From NCBI RefSeq assembly GCF_002234675.1, contig NC_019867.2, forward strand, positions 248,001-312,000: a DNA stretch of 64,000 nt, given 5' to 3'. The stretch is from Oryzias latipes (taxonomy: Eukaryota; Chordata; Actinopteri; Beloniformes; Adrianichthyidae). How positions within the stretch are numbered: position 1 is the first letter of the stretch; every line of letters begins with the position of its first letter. The notes beneath the pieces are model-generated. The model did not search any database. It saw nothing but the letters and a program-made list of their open reading frames with translations, and was not told where the DNA came from. Shown piece after piece: positions 1 through 13,500 of the stretch. Position numbers and translations under genes: made by a program.

Positions 1-162
1 GAACCCTTTTCTATGGGGGGGGGGGGGGGGTGTCACACTTGGAACAGTTCCAGATGATGGTTAGAACCAAGGAGGATCCAGTGATCAAGGTGATGATGAT
101 CCAAACCCTCTTAATGAACGGCAGTTTGGAGACTAAAAGTCAGTCAAATATCATCTTTATCT

Positions 163-375
163 TTACCCCTTTTGCTATCCTATGACCCCCCCCCCCTTCC
201 ATTGAGGTGTTCTCCCTACCATGACAAAGGTGGATAAAGGTGGAAAGATTTCATGTAATCCATGGACACCGGTGAAGATCACAAATCATTGAAGAAAAAA
301 GGTTCAGAGCACTGTCTAGTGGGTCTAGATGACCCAACTCCCAATGTTAAAGTGCCTAGGATAGAACAAGGGTTA
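163..375 (+). mobile_element. MITE-A copy 1
   Basis: This is a 213-bp non-autonomous element whose ends are inverted versions of TAACCCTTGTGCTATCCTA. The inside is conserved with six other copies in the window (near 2.3, 4.3, 9.9, 23.9, 44.1 and 58.8 kb): a C-run, then a block on fast-to-align text such as GGTGGATAAAGGTGGAAAG and a GTCTAGATGACCCA block near the right end. It probably duplicates a TA target. The superfamily is not assigned. It sits just beyond the likely 3' end of the AFAP-like gene. Confidence 0.8.
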
Positions 376-384
376 GATATGAAC

Positions 385-390
385 TTTATT
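385..390 (-). terminator. candidate poly(A) signal of the AFAP1L2-like gene
   Basis: TTTATT on the plus strand reads AATAAA on the minus strand, about 650 bases past the stop codon at 1042. No other AATAAA is seen between the two, so this would give a 3' UTR of about 650 bases ending beside MITE-A copy 1. Transcript data are needed to confirm the cleavage site. Confidence 0.4.
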
Positions 391-1041
391 AACTTTATAT
401 CAATGTTAAAACGTTCGTGACGATCGCAGGTCTGCAGTGGAGGAAATATCAGATTTTTAAAAAATCTTCGTTTCTTAGGAACAAACAGCTACCACTAAAA
501 TAAACAGCTGTGATCTTATTGAAACTCAGCTTTAAGTTTCTCTAATGTGTGCAGAAAATGAAATGCATCCGAATGATGAATGAATGATGTTGGAAAGCGA
601 TGTCTGTCATCAGACATCAGTCACCAGTCCAGGGTTCTGACAGCAGTTTAATGCTGTGGAACAGCGAGAACCTTCATTGTGACGATGGACACTGGAGACA
701 CAACATTGATCAGAACATCTCTTCTTCAGGAAAATAAAAAACGGTTTCCTTTAACTTTGACTCCACTGTTTCCTTCAAAGTAAAAGCTTTTGCAGGGCAG
801 AGACCTTTACATTCTTCTAAGTATAAAAATGACGAAAGTGAAGATTTAGGTACACAATATTGTTTCTGCACTAAAATAATAGCTAGCACTTTGGTTCAAA
901 CACACATTTCATCCACAGAAACGTCAAAACCTGAAAGGGGTTTGAGTTAAAAATGATCAGAAGCAGCTCTGCTCCTCATCGTCTGCAGACATGAAGACAA
1001 ACTGATGAGAACCACAGCGCCCAATGCGGTCAGAACATCCG
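391..1041 (-). other. probable 3' UTR of the AFAP1L2-like gene
   Basis: This non-coding stretch lies between the stop codon and the candidate poly(A) signal. No repeat or open frame with family similarity is visible. The extent is inferred only from the signal position. Confidence 0.4.
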
Positions 1042-1563
1042 TCAAGCTGCAGCTTTGGTCTCCCATTCCTGTGAAAACAGAAAAACCTTCATCAATGAGT
1101 CCAACAAGGATGTCAGATCTGTCTAAACTTCAGCCTTTTGGGCCCGTTTTCTGGATTGATGTGAACTTTGGCAGAAACGGCTCCTCCTCCTCATTGCTCC
1201 TAACCCATCGCACCTTCTTTCTCTGGAAAACCTTCCCATGTTCCAGGAAAAGCGCTGAAGGAGCTCGTCGTAAAGAGTTTTTAGCTGACGCCGTCCGCCG
1301 CAGCAGAGGGTTCAGGATGCTCGCCTGCACACAGCAGAAAGGTCAGAGGTCAGGGCTGCGAGCCGGCCTCAGCTCCGCCTACAGGGCAACACCTACCTGA
1401 GCGCGCTCGGTGTAGAGAGCCAGCGACTGTCTGAAGGAGGCGCGCTTGCTTTGTTTCCCGACGGACGGCAGGTTTGTCTCTGAACCCGCCCGGAGCTGCA
1501 CCGCCGCCTTCCCGGCCAGCTCCAGCTTCTGGACGCTCCGCTGCACCTCAGCGCCTCTGCTGT
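1042..1563 (-). CDS. afap1l2: afap1l2-like C-terminal exons
   Basis: There are three exons: 1397-1563 (167 nt, begins with the last two bases of a codon), 1214-1324 (37 whole codons) and 1042-1068 (EWETKAAA then TGA). The middle exon encodes a basic Ser/Arg-rich segment with RRTASAKNSLRRAPSALFLE, which contains several likely phosphorylation sites. It then runs into GKVFQRKK. Joined to the last exon this gives KKEWE, which resembles the conserved KAKEWE box at the end of vertebrate AFAP proteins. The acceptors read tgtgcag, cacag and ctcag, and the donors gtaggt and gtgcga. The phases close exactly. Confidence 0.75.
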
Positions 1564-4500
1564 CTGAGACGCAGGAACGGGAACAGGTTTGGTGTCAACA
1601 GGGAGCAGCTCTTTACTTCTGCATTCAGCTTTTCAGACCTTCATCCTTTTACCATGTGACACTGCAGCCTGAAGCCTTCGTCACATTGCTCATTCCTAAC
1701 CGCGCACGTCTCACGTGCACAGCACTAACGGGCTCCAGTCTGCAGGATTTTGGGGGTTAAAAATGAGAAATCTGTTTGACACGCCTGCGTCTCACCTTCT
1801 CCCCGCTGACTGAACCTCACCTGTTGTAGAAAAATGTGCATGAACTCGTTCTCTCTATGGGCCCCTGAGCGGTCTACCACCTGGATTTCTGATGTAGCTC
1901 ACCTGACCAAGAAACCTTAAGGACGGACATGCATGAGGACTTCCAGCATGATCACCTCAGCAAACATAAATATTCACATCCGACTCAAAGCTCTGTGGGC
2001 CTTCAGGAAGGCTTAAAAACCAGACTGTAGGTGTGCAGCAGATGGAACTGGACTCTCAGGTTCAGGACTTAGACAAGAAGTTTGATCCAAAAAGATCCTG
2101 TTTCCAACCAGCGATCACAGCTGCTGTTCTGGACAGAAACAGTTCCGCTCTTGTTCTTCACCTTTAGGAGGCGCCACAGGAAGTCCTTCACCTCCCTCTC
2201 TCCTCTCCATCCTCCTCCCTCATGTCCTTCTTATCCATCAACCTCCTCTATGGTCTTTCCTGGTAGCTCCACCTTCAGCATCCTGTCAACATCATCATCA
2301 CTGCTTCTCCTCTTAACCCTTGTGCTATCTTAGATGACCCCCCCCCCCTTCCATTGACGTGTTCTCCCTACCATGGCCAAGGTGGATACAGTGATCCCTC
2401 GCTATAACGCGGTTTACTTTTCACGGTTTCGCTACTTCATGGATTTGCATCGTGCATTGTGTTCTCGATTCTGATTGGCTAAAAAGTCACTCCGCTTCTT
2501 CTCTACCTGTGTGTCAATAACGTTGCAGTTTAATATGTACACGTACGTAAATCAGCTTGCCAAATTTACATTACGTCGTGCAAATTCTCTTGCAATTTCG
2601 AGTTTCTCTAAAACCCATAGAAAAAGAGCAACAACTGCCTATCACTATGTTCTTCTCCTGAACAAACACAGCTGCACCGCGGGCTTCAAAAGAAGAAAAC
2701 ACTGCAGAGCGGAGTCAGGATGCAGCGGCTCAGTCTGTAGAGCAGTGAAATACACCTGAGTCACTATTTGTCCCACTGTACTGTGTATTTTCATAATCAT
2801 TTTAAACACGACAGTGTTTAGTGTTTAAGACAGTACAGTACAGAAGTTATTTGTTAAAAAACGTTTCTAAAGTACCGTCATTTGAGAAACAAATGCTTGA
2901 GCCTGTAAAATGGTTTGTTCTTTCTTTTCAATGTATAATAGAGTTTTTAATTGTATAATAATTGAAAAAAAGAGAGGTTTCTACTTCACGGATTTTGCCT
3001 ATGACGGGTTATTTTGGAACTTAACCCCCGCGAAAAACAAGGGTTTACTGTAAAGGTGGAAAGATTTCATGTAATCCACGGACACCAGTGAAGATCACAA
3101 ATCATTGAAGAAAAAAGGTTCAGAGCTCTGTCTAGTGGGTCTAGATGACCCACCTCCCAATGGTAAAGTGCCTAGGATAGCACAAGGGTTACGCATTGGT
3201 CTCATTAGTTTTTTTCCAGGTAACTTTTTGATCTGCAGTTAATCATAAACTCAGCCCATATTTCATAAACATTGGAGGTTTTTATTCTTTAAATTGTTGG
3301 CGGCTAGTTTAATGTGTAACAATCATATTTGCCTTTTTGTTTTTTAAGCTCAGTTTAGGAGTTTACAGTTTTACATTCACAAGGACATAAATCAAGGATT
3401 TTTATTTAGTTTTTTTTTTCAAATGTATCAATAATCGTTGTTGTTCGCTTTTAGGCCAAATTAACATTTAGCCTTGTTAGCATTGATCTTCTTCTCAGCT
3501 AACATTTGCTTACTTTGGTTAATTTGGATTTAGTTTGATTGAAACCTGTCGGCATTTCATTTATTTAGTGTTTTGTATGTTTCTGGGGGTTTCTTTGGAC
3601 TGGGACCTCATCAGTTTCTGCTGTGAACGGCTGCAGGAACCAAAAACCTTCTGGTTCCCTCCAGCCTGAACCCAAAGGAAATTCTTCTGCCGGTCCAGAC
3701 AGATGGGTTTGTCTTGTTGCTGTACTGTGGTGACGACTCACTGTGGCTCCTGAAGACAGTGTTGCTGTACGTCACTGGGTCTCTGGACAGCACTGACGCC
3801 CGCTGGTTTGAGTCCTGAGAGCCATGGAGCTGAAAGTAGAAGATGATGTCAGATGGCTGATGTCACGTTCTCACAGACGAGGGGTAAAAGTGGCCGCATT
3901 TGCACTTTCATCCAGCTTTTGACACGCCTAGTAAGTCCTTCTGCTGTCTAACCTTGGTTTGTTGGAGCTGGACGCTGCTCTCCTCAAGTTCCTCAGTTTC
4001 TCCTCTGCCTGTTCTTTTCTCTGCAGACAGTTCAGCCTTCTGGTTCTGGTTCTTCCAGTATCTGAACCAACCTCTGCTAACAGACTCACTCTGGATTCTC
4101 ACCTTCTTCTCCCGATACCCAGCTCTCCATTGAGGCTCCCCTCTGCGTCTGACCGTATTAACTTTCTCTGAGTTCCTTCAATTAACATCACTCCACTGAG
4201 CTCTGATGACCATCATTTCACTCTCTGGTTACGTTCTCCTGAACCTCCAAAAGTGTCAAATGTTGCCGTTTTTCAAATGACCTCTAGAGGCTGTTTACAA
4301 AAAGTTGCAACCTCCCTGTTACCTTTGTGCTATCCTAGGCACTTTAACATTGGGAGTGGGGTCATCTAGACCCATTAGACCAGGGGTGGGCAATTCCAGG
4401 CCTCGAGGGCCGGTGTGTCTGCATGATTTCCAGATACTCTTGCCCTACTCATGGCTGATTACCTGGTTCAGGTGTGTCCAGCCAATCAGTACATGCCAGA

Positions 4501-7500
4501 GCAGGGTATGCTGGAAAACATGCAGGACTGCGGCCCTCAGTGCCCCCCTCTGCACTAGACAGTGCTCTGAACCTTTTTTCTTCAATGATTTGTGATCTTC
4601 ACTGGTGTCCATGGATTACATGAAATCTTTCCACCTTTATCCACCTTTGTCATGGTGGGGGGAACATGTCAATGTAAGGATCAGGGGCCTCATTTATAAA
4701 GGTTGCGTACGCACAAAAGAAGGCGTACGCCACTCTCTACTACGCAATAGTTGAGATTTATAAAAAGCAAACTTGACGGGAAAATGTGCGGTCCTTCAAG
4801 CTCTGACCCAGGCGTACGCACAAAAACGGGTGAAATGAGAAACGGCGACACCGTCGGCAGATGGAAGAAACACGTGAAAGTGAAAATGACAATACTGCCT
4901 CTCAGAAATAACATGAAGACTTCACAAAGCAAGTCTGACAATTAACAGCTACACCAACACCCGTTTGATCGATCAGCAGTGAAACAAACAAAAAAAAACA
5001 AATCAAACGAAAATTACAACAGAAATTCAAATGAACACTTATTTGCAGAAAGAAAAGTGAAATATGTTCTGCAATATTGGCATGTTGTGCAATTCATCCT
5101 CATAAATAATATAGTTAACAGAACGAAATAATGTACAAAACTGATTTTCTCCTCAATGTGTCCGTCTGGCGGAGCAGATAGAGGTGCAGACAGACAGATG
5201 GATAGATAGAGAGAGATGCATTAATTGTCCACTGGGGAAAGTTGTTTTCATATTAAAACATTTCTTCATAAGCTACAGAATTATGGTATTCATGCATATG
5301 CCTTTAGTTTGTTTTATTTTTGATAAAACAATGTATGGCGTATGTCTCAACCATTCAGAAAGCAACAAGAAATTACATTTGCTGATCAATTTCCCATTTC
5401 CACGTGGATTATTACCGACATCTGTAGCTTGTCAGATGTAATTAAATGGAGGGAAATAAAATGCTCCATCACAATGCGTAATGACGCACAATGGCTGATC
5501 TTAGAAGATGTGGCAAATGGAAGAATTGGGAGTGAACGCATCTTTAGACAGCAAGAAGACTTGCTGGCAAAGAGGACGAGTGGCTTATGAGCCGGTTCAG
5601 ACTTCCTCCAGCCGTCCTGTTGGACCTCTGCGGGCTTTTGGGCAGAGGAGCACTCGGAGGAACTACGCGTGTCACCCGGTGCGGTGCATCTGGCGCTCCG
5701 GTGCCCCTGCCCCCCCTCCCCCCCCCTCCTCCCGATGGAGCGCTAGAAGTTTTTTTGCCTCGACTTTGATGTCCGACCATTTCTTTTTTATTTCGGCCAC
5801 GGTCTGAGGTTGTGAGGTTACAGCATTTACAGCGTCTGCCACCGTTTGCCGCTCACGTGCCTTTTTGGCATTAGTAATGCCCACACTGTGCCCCAAACAA
5901 CACTTTTCTCCTCTTTTCCACCTCGCCAACGATAACTTCTACTTCACATTGAGCAAGTTACGTTTTTTTCATTTCCTCTCGGTGTTTGCCATGGTTTCGC
6001 AATCAATGAATATTCATTTGTGGGCGTTTCACAGACTATTTATGGGCAACTATGGGCGTGTCATGAAGCCGCAAAAGCTGCACTGCATTTAGGATTGGTT
6101 GTGATTTATTAAGGGAAAGATGCGTAGGATGTGCGTGCGCACGGTTTTATAAATCCCAATATTTCTGTGCGTACGCACGTCCTATGTTTCATCCGTACGC
6201 CACTTATGATGCAAATCCTACGCAAAGTTTTATAAATGAGGCCCCTGGTCATCTGGACCCCATAGGCTAGCACAGGGGTGGGCAATTCCAGGCCTCGAGG
6301 GCCGGTGTGTCTGCATGATTTCCAGACATCCTTGCCCTAATCATGGCTGATTACCTGGTTCAGGTGTGTCCAGCCAATCAGAACATGCCAGAGCAGGGTA
6401 TGCTGGAAAACATGCAGGAATGCGGCCCTCAGTACCCACCTCTGGGCTAGCACAAGGGTTAAAGAGTAAATGAATATGGAGTAGATACCACAGCAAATTG
6501 TATCTGTTTCAAGATGCTTCTCCTCTGGTATGTACCATGTGCTCAAGCATGGAGGTGTTGGAGTACAGAGGCTGGTCCTGGCATGTTCCACTCACAGCGA
6601 AGGGGTCGTCCATGTAAGGGTTGGAGGTGGGAAACTTGCGGGTTTGCAGTCTGCTGAGAAACCAAAAACGAAACAGAATAACATTCAGACTCAGGAGGGT
6701 ACAGGAAGTTAAATAAAATTTCAAAGTTTTAGAGCACATATGTCAAACTCAAGGCTTGTGGCCCAAACACTGTCCATATAACCCAACCTGACAGAATCAA
6801 ATGTAAAAGGATTTATGCTAAAGTAACAAGCAAACAAATGTTTTCTATGCAACTGTAATTGTTACTTTAAAAATTTATAATAAATAAATAATGAGTTATT
6901 TAACATTAAGGAGTAGTTACATTTATTTTTCATTACATTTAGTTACATGTATAAGTTACATCTGGCCCTTTGAGGACAGACACTATGCTGATGTGGCCCC
7001 CAGTGAAAATGAGTCTGACCCCCCTGGTTTGGAGGATCGGTGGTCAAATGATCAGCCAAACTATCGGTTAAATTGTCGGATAATTCCATCCATCCATCTT
7101 CCTCCGCTTATCCGGGATCGGGTCGGGGGGGCAGCAGACTGAGCAGAGATGCCCAGACTTCCTTCACCCCAGCCACTTCCTCCAGCTCCTCTGGGGGGGG
7201 CCCCGAGCTGTTCCCAGGCCAGCCCAGAGACGTAGTCTCTCCAGCGTGTCCTGGGTCTTCCCTGGGGCCTCCGCCCAGTGGGACATGCCCAGAACACCTC
7301 TCCAGGGAGGCGTCCAGGGGGCATCCGGACTAGATGCCCGAGCCACCTCAGCTGGCTCCTTTCGATGTGGAGGAGAAGCGGTTCTACTCCGAGCTCTCCA
7401 AGGGTGACTGAGCTCCTCCCCCATCTCTAAGGGAGTGTCCAGCCTCTCTATGGAGGAAGCTTATTTCAGCCGCTTGTATTCTGGACCTCGTTCTTTCGGT

Positions 7501-10500
7501 CATGACCCATAGCTCATGAACATAGGTAAGTATTGGAACGAAGATCGACCGGTAAATTGAGAGCTTTGCTTCTCGGCTCAGCTCTCTCTTCACCACGACA
7601 GACCAATACAGCAACCGCATAATTACAGACGCTGCTCCGATCCGCCTGTCAATCTCATGCTCCGGTCTTCCCTCACTCGTGAACAAAACCCTGGCTGACC
7701 AAGATCATACTGGTAAAGTCGTTCCAAGAATTTATCCAACAATTCAACCAACAAATTATCCGACATAATTTGTTGGTTGAATTGTTGGATAAATTGTTGG
7801 AACGACTTTACCGGTATGATTCATGTGTAACGAGGAATTAGCAAACAACAAAGTTTCAAATGTGGCAAGACATCCAAGAATAAACATGCAGCTTTTCCCA
7901 AAAACATCCTGATCCAGATGAGAAAAAAAGTAGTTTGCCGACAAAAATCTATTGGAAAAGCGGATTAACTGCTGGGTAATTACGACATATTTGCCAGCTT
8001 AAAATAGAAATAGTTCTCATCGGAACCTACCAAATGACAGATGACCAAAAAATGAACATCTCTTCAGGAACTTCAAAGACCAGTGAAATGATGCTGTTCA
8101 CTGGAAACAGCAGGTTTTCCAAAGGCTGTTGCTGCTTCCGGTGTTTTACTTTCTGTGGAAAACTGATCCAAACGGCTCTATGAGTGGTAAAGGTTGCAGA
8201 CCCCTGTGCAAGACAGTCCAACCACATCCTCCAGAAATGCAGGAGGGATGTTGTCTTCTCCTGACTTGATTGTTCTTAGCATCTTTGGCCCTGCTAATGA
8301 GAACTCCAAACCTAGAATCCATGACGTGTTGATGGAAGCTTGGAAGGCACTAGATGTCCTTATCTGCCTGATTTTCCAGATGAGGTCAACACTCTGCCGA
8401 ACATCACCCAGGGTTGGAGAAGGAAGGCTTTCCATCCTGCTGTGCTTCCTGGTTCAGCTGAAAATCCACTTTACCTCCTGCTGTTTCTTCTCTCCTCAGG
8501 GTTAGGGTTAGGTCATTTTCACAGCTTCCACTTCAGGCGCCCTCAGCCTTCGTAGAGGAAAGCTGTCATGAAAAGTAGCAGCAACTTCCTAAAGAATTTG
8601 CAGGAGGAGCTCCACTGGGATGTACGATGGTGTTTCTGGGGAACGAGGACTTCCTGGAGGTATGGAGGTGTCTGACCGACCGTGCATTTGTAAGTGATGA
8701 TGAGAAGTTTGTATTCAATCTGGGATGAAACAGGAAGTCAGTGCAGCGATTTCAGGATGGGGGTGATGTGCTCATACTTCCAGACTCCCTTTAGGATTCT
8801 GGCTGCCTTGTTTTGGATGTATTGAAGTTTTTTTATATTCTTGTTGGGAATCCCAAAAAAAAGGCAGTTGCAGTAGTCCAACCTTGAGGAGATAAAGGGG
8901 TGGTCAAGAGCTTCTGAGTCAGGAAGTAATAGAAGGGGCCGGAGTTTGGAGAGGTTTTGTTGTTGGTGGTGGAATGAGGTCTTTCTGTGGTATGGAAGTT
9001 TAGCTGAGGGTCAAACCATACTCCTAGGTTGGGGATTGAGGAGGACTGTTGAATGTGAACTGGGACATTGACGAGGAATGAATCTGATGGGGGGGGGGGG
9101 GGGGTTGTGCTGTTTAGCTGTAGGAAGCTGCTGTTCATCCATGCCTTTATTTTTAAGGTATGAATATTGCACTGACCAGGTTGTACTTTTAATGTCATTG
9201 TACTTGTGACAATGACAAATAAAAATCTGTCTATCTATCTTGAACAGGTAAGGAGTATATTTCCAACCTGAGAGCATCTCCAGTGTGCTCCTGAATGGTG
9301 TTGTCATGGTAACTGGCATCCTGCAGCAGCTTGAGCCATCGCTGCTTTTCCTCTGCAGAGCTCACCTGGAGAAATAATGGTCTGACACGGATGACTCCTA
9401 CATAAACCAGCTTTAAGCTCCACTTCATCCAACTTACCTCCAACACAGCAACCTGGTCCCCGAGCATGCTCAGTGTGACCCTGAAGGCGTGGTCTGGCCC
9501 GGCTCTGACCTCGCAACCTCTGAGTTGAACGGTGTACTGAGGGCAACGCTCGCTTTTGCCCCTCTCCTCCTCTTTCTGCTCCTCCTCTCCAAACATGTAG
9601 AGGAAGCCGCCCTCCACCTGACACCGAAGGTTCTGCCACTGACAGTTCATCAGGACGTTCAGGAACCCTGTCACACCCAAGAGCCCGGCCTGTTACTCCC
9701 CAGACTTCATAGTGTTCAGTGACGGCGCCACTCGCCTTTCTTCTCTACCTTCATCCATCCTCGTGGGACATTCAGGATCCCTCTGGTCCTCAGAATCTTC
9801 CTGAACTGAGCCGGACTGAAGACAGACGGGACACAAACCAAAAACATGTTCACATTCTAACCCGTTTAGTAAAGTTCTCCTGCCTGTTGCTCTGTGTTTA
9901 ACCCTTGTGCTATCCTATGACCCCCCCTTCCATTGAGGTGTTCTCCCTACCGTGACAAAGGTGGATAAAGGTGGAAAGATTTCATGTAATCCATGGACAC
10001 CAGTGAAGATCACAAATCATTGAAGAAAAAAGGTTCAGAGCACTGTCTAGTGGGTCTAGATGACCCACCTCCCAACGGTAAAGTGCCTAGGATAGAACAA
10101 GGGTTACGGCCCGGACTAACGAGGGAACAAACTGGGATCCGTTTGAACAGAACCAAACAAAGCAGCTCCTTCAGGTCCGACGCAGTGAGAAGTTCTTCAT
10201 GAATCCAAACTGACCCTGAATCTGGACTTTGATGTCAGAGGATTCGGACGGCGTGGAGCGTTCTGCAATCACTAGCCGCGTTTACATGGGCAAAAGTAAT
10301 TGGAAAGAATGCCTGATCGGAAGAAAAATGAGTCATGTAGACGCGCCGTTCAGAATAAAGCTGTACTAAGAGGAAAAATAATTTCGCTCTCCTCATCGTT
10401 AAAGAAGCGTAAACAAGAGAGGCTTAATCAATTAACATGTCAACTTAAAGATTTGCAAAAAAAACATAAAATTGGAGCGAAACATGATAACAGAACAAAG

Positions 10501-13500
10501 ATTAAAAAAACTACAAAATGAGATAGATGAGATATACTCAGAAGAAGTTAAAAAGAAATTGGTTTTTCTAAAACAGGGATATTACGAAGCAGGAAGTAAA
10601 GCAATGAAACTATTAGCATACAAATTGAGAAAACAACAAAAAGATAACACAATCACTAAAATAAGACACTCCCGAACAGAGGAAATACAATATAAACCAG
10701 AAGATATCCAAAATTGTTTTGAAGAATATTACAAAAATTTATACGCACAGCCAAAACTAGATAACATAAATGAAATAGGATCTTTTCTTGAATCCCTAGA
10801 TTTACCTAAGGTCACACAGGAACAAAATAAAACCTTGGTGGCAGAAATAACGGAAAACGAGGTGAAGGCTGCAATATCCAGGCTTAAACCACAGAAGACT
10901 CCAGGTCTAGATAGCTTCCCAGCTGAGTGGTACAAATGTTTTAGGGCTCAACTAACTCCTAAACTTTGCAAAATATGTAACTGGGTACTACAAAAGGGAA
11001 CAATCCCCTCCTCATGGAGGGACGCTATAATTTCAGTGATACCAAAAGAAGGAAAAGATAAATTAGATTGCAAACAATACAGGCCAATATCAGTGTTAAA
11101 CGTAGACTATAAAGTGAGCGACCTTGGGAGCATTTCGGGCAGGCAACTCAGGCAGGCTTTACTTAGGCCACTCCCCTAGGGTGGGTCAGTTAATCAACTC
11201 ACCTGTGCAGCATCCTATTTAAGTCCAGGTGTGTAAGTTGTTCATCCTTCTTTACTGCAGCACTGCGTTCTTTGCCCCACCCTCCTCCCCGGCTTCCACC
11301 TGTGAGCTCCGTTAGGGGTATTTATTACCCAAAAGTTTATGTAAATTTGTCTCTTGGAATTGCACAGAGTTTTATGCCAAACTAAAGGAAAGTGAAATGC
11401 AAAGTTAAAGCAAAGTGAAGTGCAAGTAAAAGGAAAGTGAAATGCTAACTTGAAGGAATGTGAAATGCTTACTCGGAGGAAAGTGAATGCTAACTTAAAG
11501 GAAAGTGAATGTCAAAGAATGTGAAAGCAACAAACATTTACCAATATTAATGTCATCCCTAAAAGAATTTGGACAATTATCAGGCTACAGATTAAATGTC
11601 CAAAAAACCCAGTTCTTAACTCTCAATTTTAATCCACCGAAACAGCTTTTGAATAAATATGACCTGATATGTACTACAAATACAATGAAGTACCTAGGAA
11701 TTAACCTCACCCAGGATATTACTAAATTATTTGATGCAAATTATGCCCCTCTAAACTTAAAAATAAAATCAGACATTTCCAGATGGATTCATCTACCAAT
11801 CTTCAAGGATAGACACAATTAAAATGGTTATCCTGCCTCGCTTAATGTATCTTTTCCAGATGCTACCAATTGAAATAAAAGATCAGCAATTCATTGAATG
11901 GGACAAGATGATTTCACGTTACATTTGGAAGGGTAAGAGACCCAGAATACGATACAAAGTAATGCAACTGTCTAAGGACAAAGGGGGTATGGCACTACCA
12001 ACCCTCAGGGATTATTATTATGCGGCTCAAATAAGACCACTTGTAGGTCTCTGCGATCCACAATTTAGGGCAAGGTGGAAGGAAATAGAAGAGGGAGAAC
12101 ACACAGAACCTCCCATCCAAACCAAGATAGCAGATAGTAAACCGACAAATAACTCTGACGAAAACCCATGGCTAAAAATATCACTAAAAATATGGCGGAA
12201 AATAGCTAAAAACTGTAGTTTGGAGGGAGCAGAAAAGGTGCTGCGATGGGGAGCATACGACACAGATTTTATACCTAACAGGACAGACTCAAGATTTAAA
12301 ACATGGAGAACAACAGGAGTCACAGCATACTGCAACCTAATAAAAAAGGGGGCAGTAAAAAGTTTTGAAATGTGTAAGAAAGAATACAGTTTGGAGAACA
12401 GGGATTTTTTTAGGTACTTACAGATACGACATAGACTGAATGGGATCTTGGCTGAGGGATCAGGAAAATTAGACAATGACATTCTGAAAGTGTTTATAAC
12501 AGCCTATACTTCTGGGAGCGGACGAAGAATAATATCCAAACTGTACAAGGGTCTACAGGACTCCCGACACACAAACACTCAATATGTTAAGAGTAAATGG
12601 GAATGAGAAGGAAGATTGCACATCACTGAGGAAGAATGGGAAAATATCTGTAAATCCCAATGGAGAACCACTCATTCACATAGTTGGAGGGAATTTGGAT
12701 GGAAAAGCATCATCAGATTCTTCATCACCCCCACACAAAAGAGACATCAAGGTGTTGGTACAGGCTGTTGGAGGTTATGTGGCTCATCTGAAGCCAACCA
12801 CTACCATATATTCTGGGATTGTCCTGTACTCATATCCTTTTGGCAAGAAATCCATAAATGTTTGGAGACGACATTTCAAGAAACCTTTCCCTTTAATGCC
12901 TCAGCTCTATACCTGGGAACAGTAACACAACACATGCAGTCTGCAGCAGACCAATATGTAATGAGAATATTGCTGTTGGGAGGGAAGAAGGCCTTGACAA
13001 GAAAGTGGTTACAACCTGATGCTCCAACAGTAGATGATTGGTATAAAACAATACATGATATTTATGTTATGGAAAGACTGACTTTTGCAATAAAGATGCA
13101 AACAGATAAAGGTTTGAGATGGTGGGCAAAATGAGTCAAATATATTGGACCTCTTAGACCTGACCTACTTTAATTCTAAAAAATAAAATAAAATACTTCT
13201 CTTCCAGTATTTTAAACAGAACTACGCATGTGCGACTGATTTATGTTGACCGAAAGGGCTGCGCATGTAAAACGTTTTTCTGATCCCATGTACACGGTTG
13301 AATTCTAATCCGACCATTGATCCGATCAAGATATTTTGCCCATGTAACCGCGGCTACTCATTGCTGACTGCGTCTCCTCACATCAAGAGTTGGACTCTGG
13401 AAAATCCTCCACTTTTATTTCCAAAACACTAAAGAAGACTTTGATTCATAAATGTGTCTTTTATCATTGAATGTTTCATTTAGTAAAACATGGACTGAAT

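Larger units (their letters stand above)
4320..6461 (-). mobile_element. MITE-A copy 3 carrying three nested insertions
   Basis: The outer ends are a MITE-A copy in inverted orientation: TTACCTTTGTGCTATCCTAG at the left and AGCACAAGGGTTA at the right. Inside it are a 172-bp hAT MITE (4381-4552), a 1.56-kb Harbinger-like element (4684-6245) and a second 172-bp hAT MITE (6273-6444). Removing all three leaves a recognisable copy of about 210 bp. Confidence 0.8.
10275..13354. mobile_element. MITE-B copy 1 (inverted ends), host of an L1 insertion
   Basis: The left end GCCGCGTTTACATGGGCAAA and the right end TTTTGCCCATGTAACCGCGG are inverted repeats flanked by TA. Sub-terminal segments (GATCGGAAGAAAAATG... 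and TCCGACCATTGATCCGATCA) match a second copy at 46.5-47.4 kb. Nearly all of the middle is an L1 retrotransposon, so the element itself is only a few hundred bases. Confidence 0.7.

Noticed and set aside
15-30. G16 run at the left edge as a G-quadruplex site
   Set aside because: Homopolymer without loops or context; length is unreliable and it is cut close to the window edge.
4751-4945. Small open frames in the Harbinger-like element
   Set aside because: They overlap the sub-terminal repeats and do not resemble a transposase or SANT protein.
8497-8512. Telomere repeat (GGGTTAGGGTTAGG)
   Set aside because: Two units only; expected by chance and without flanking telomeric sequence.
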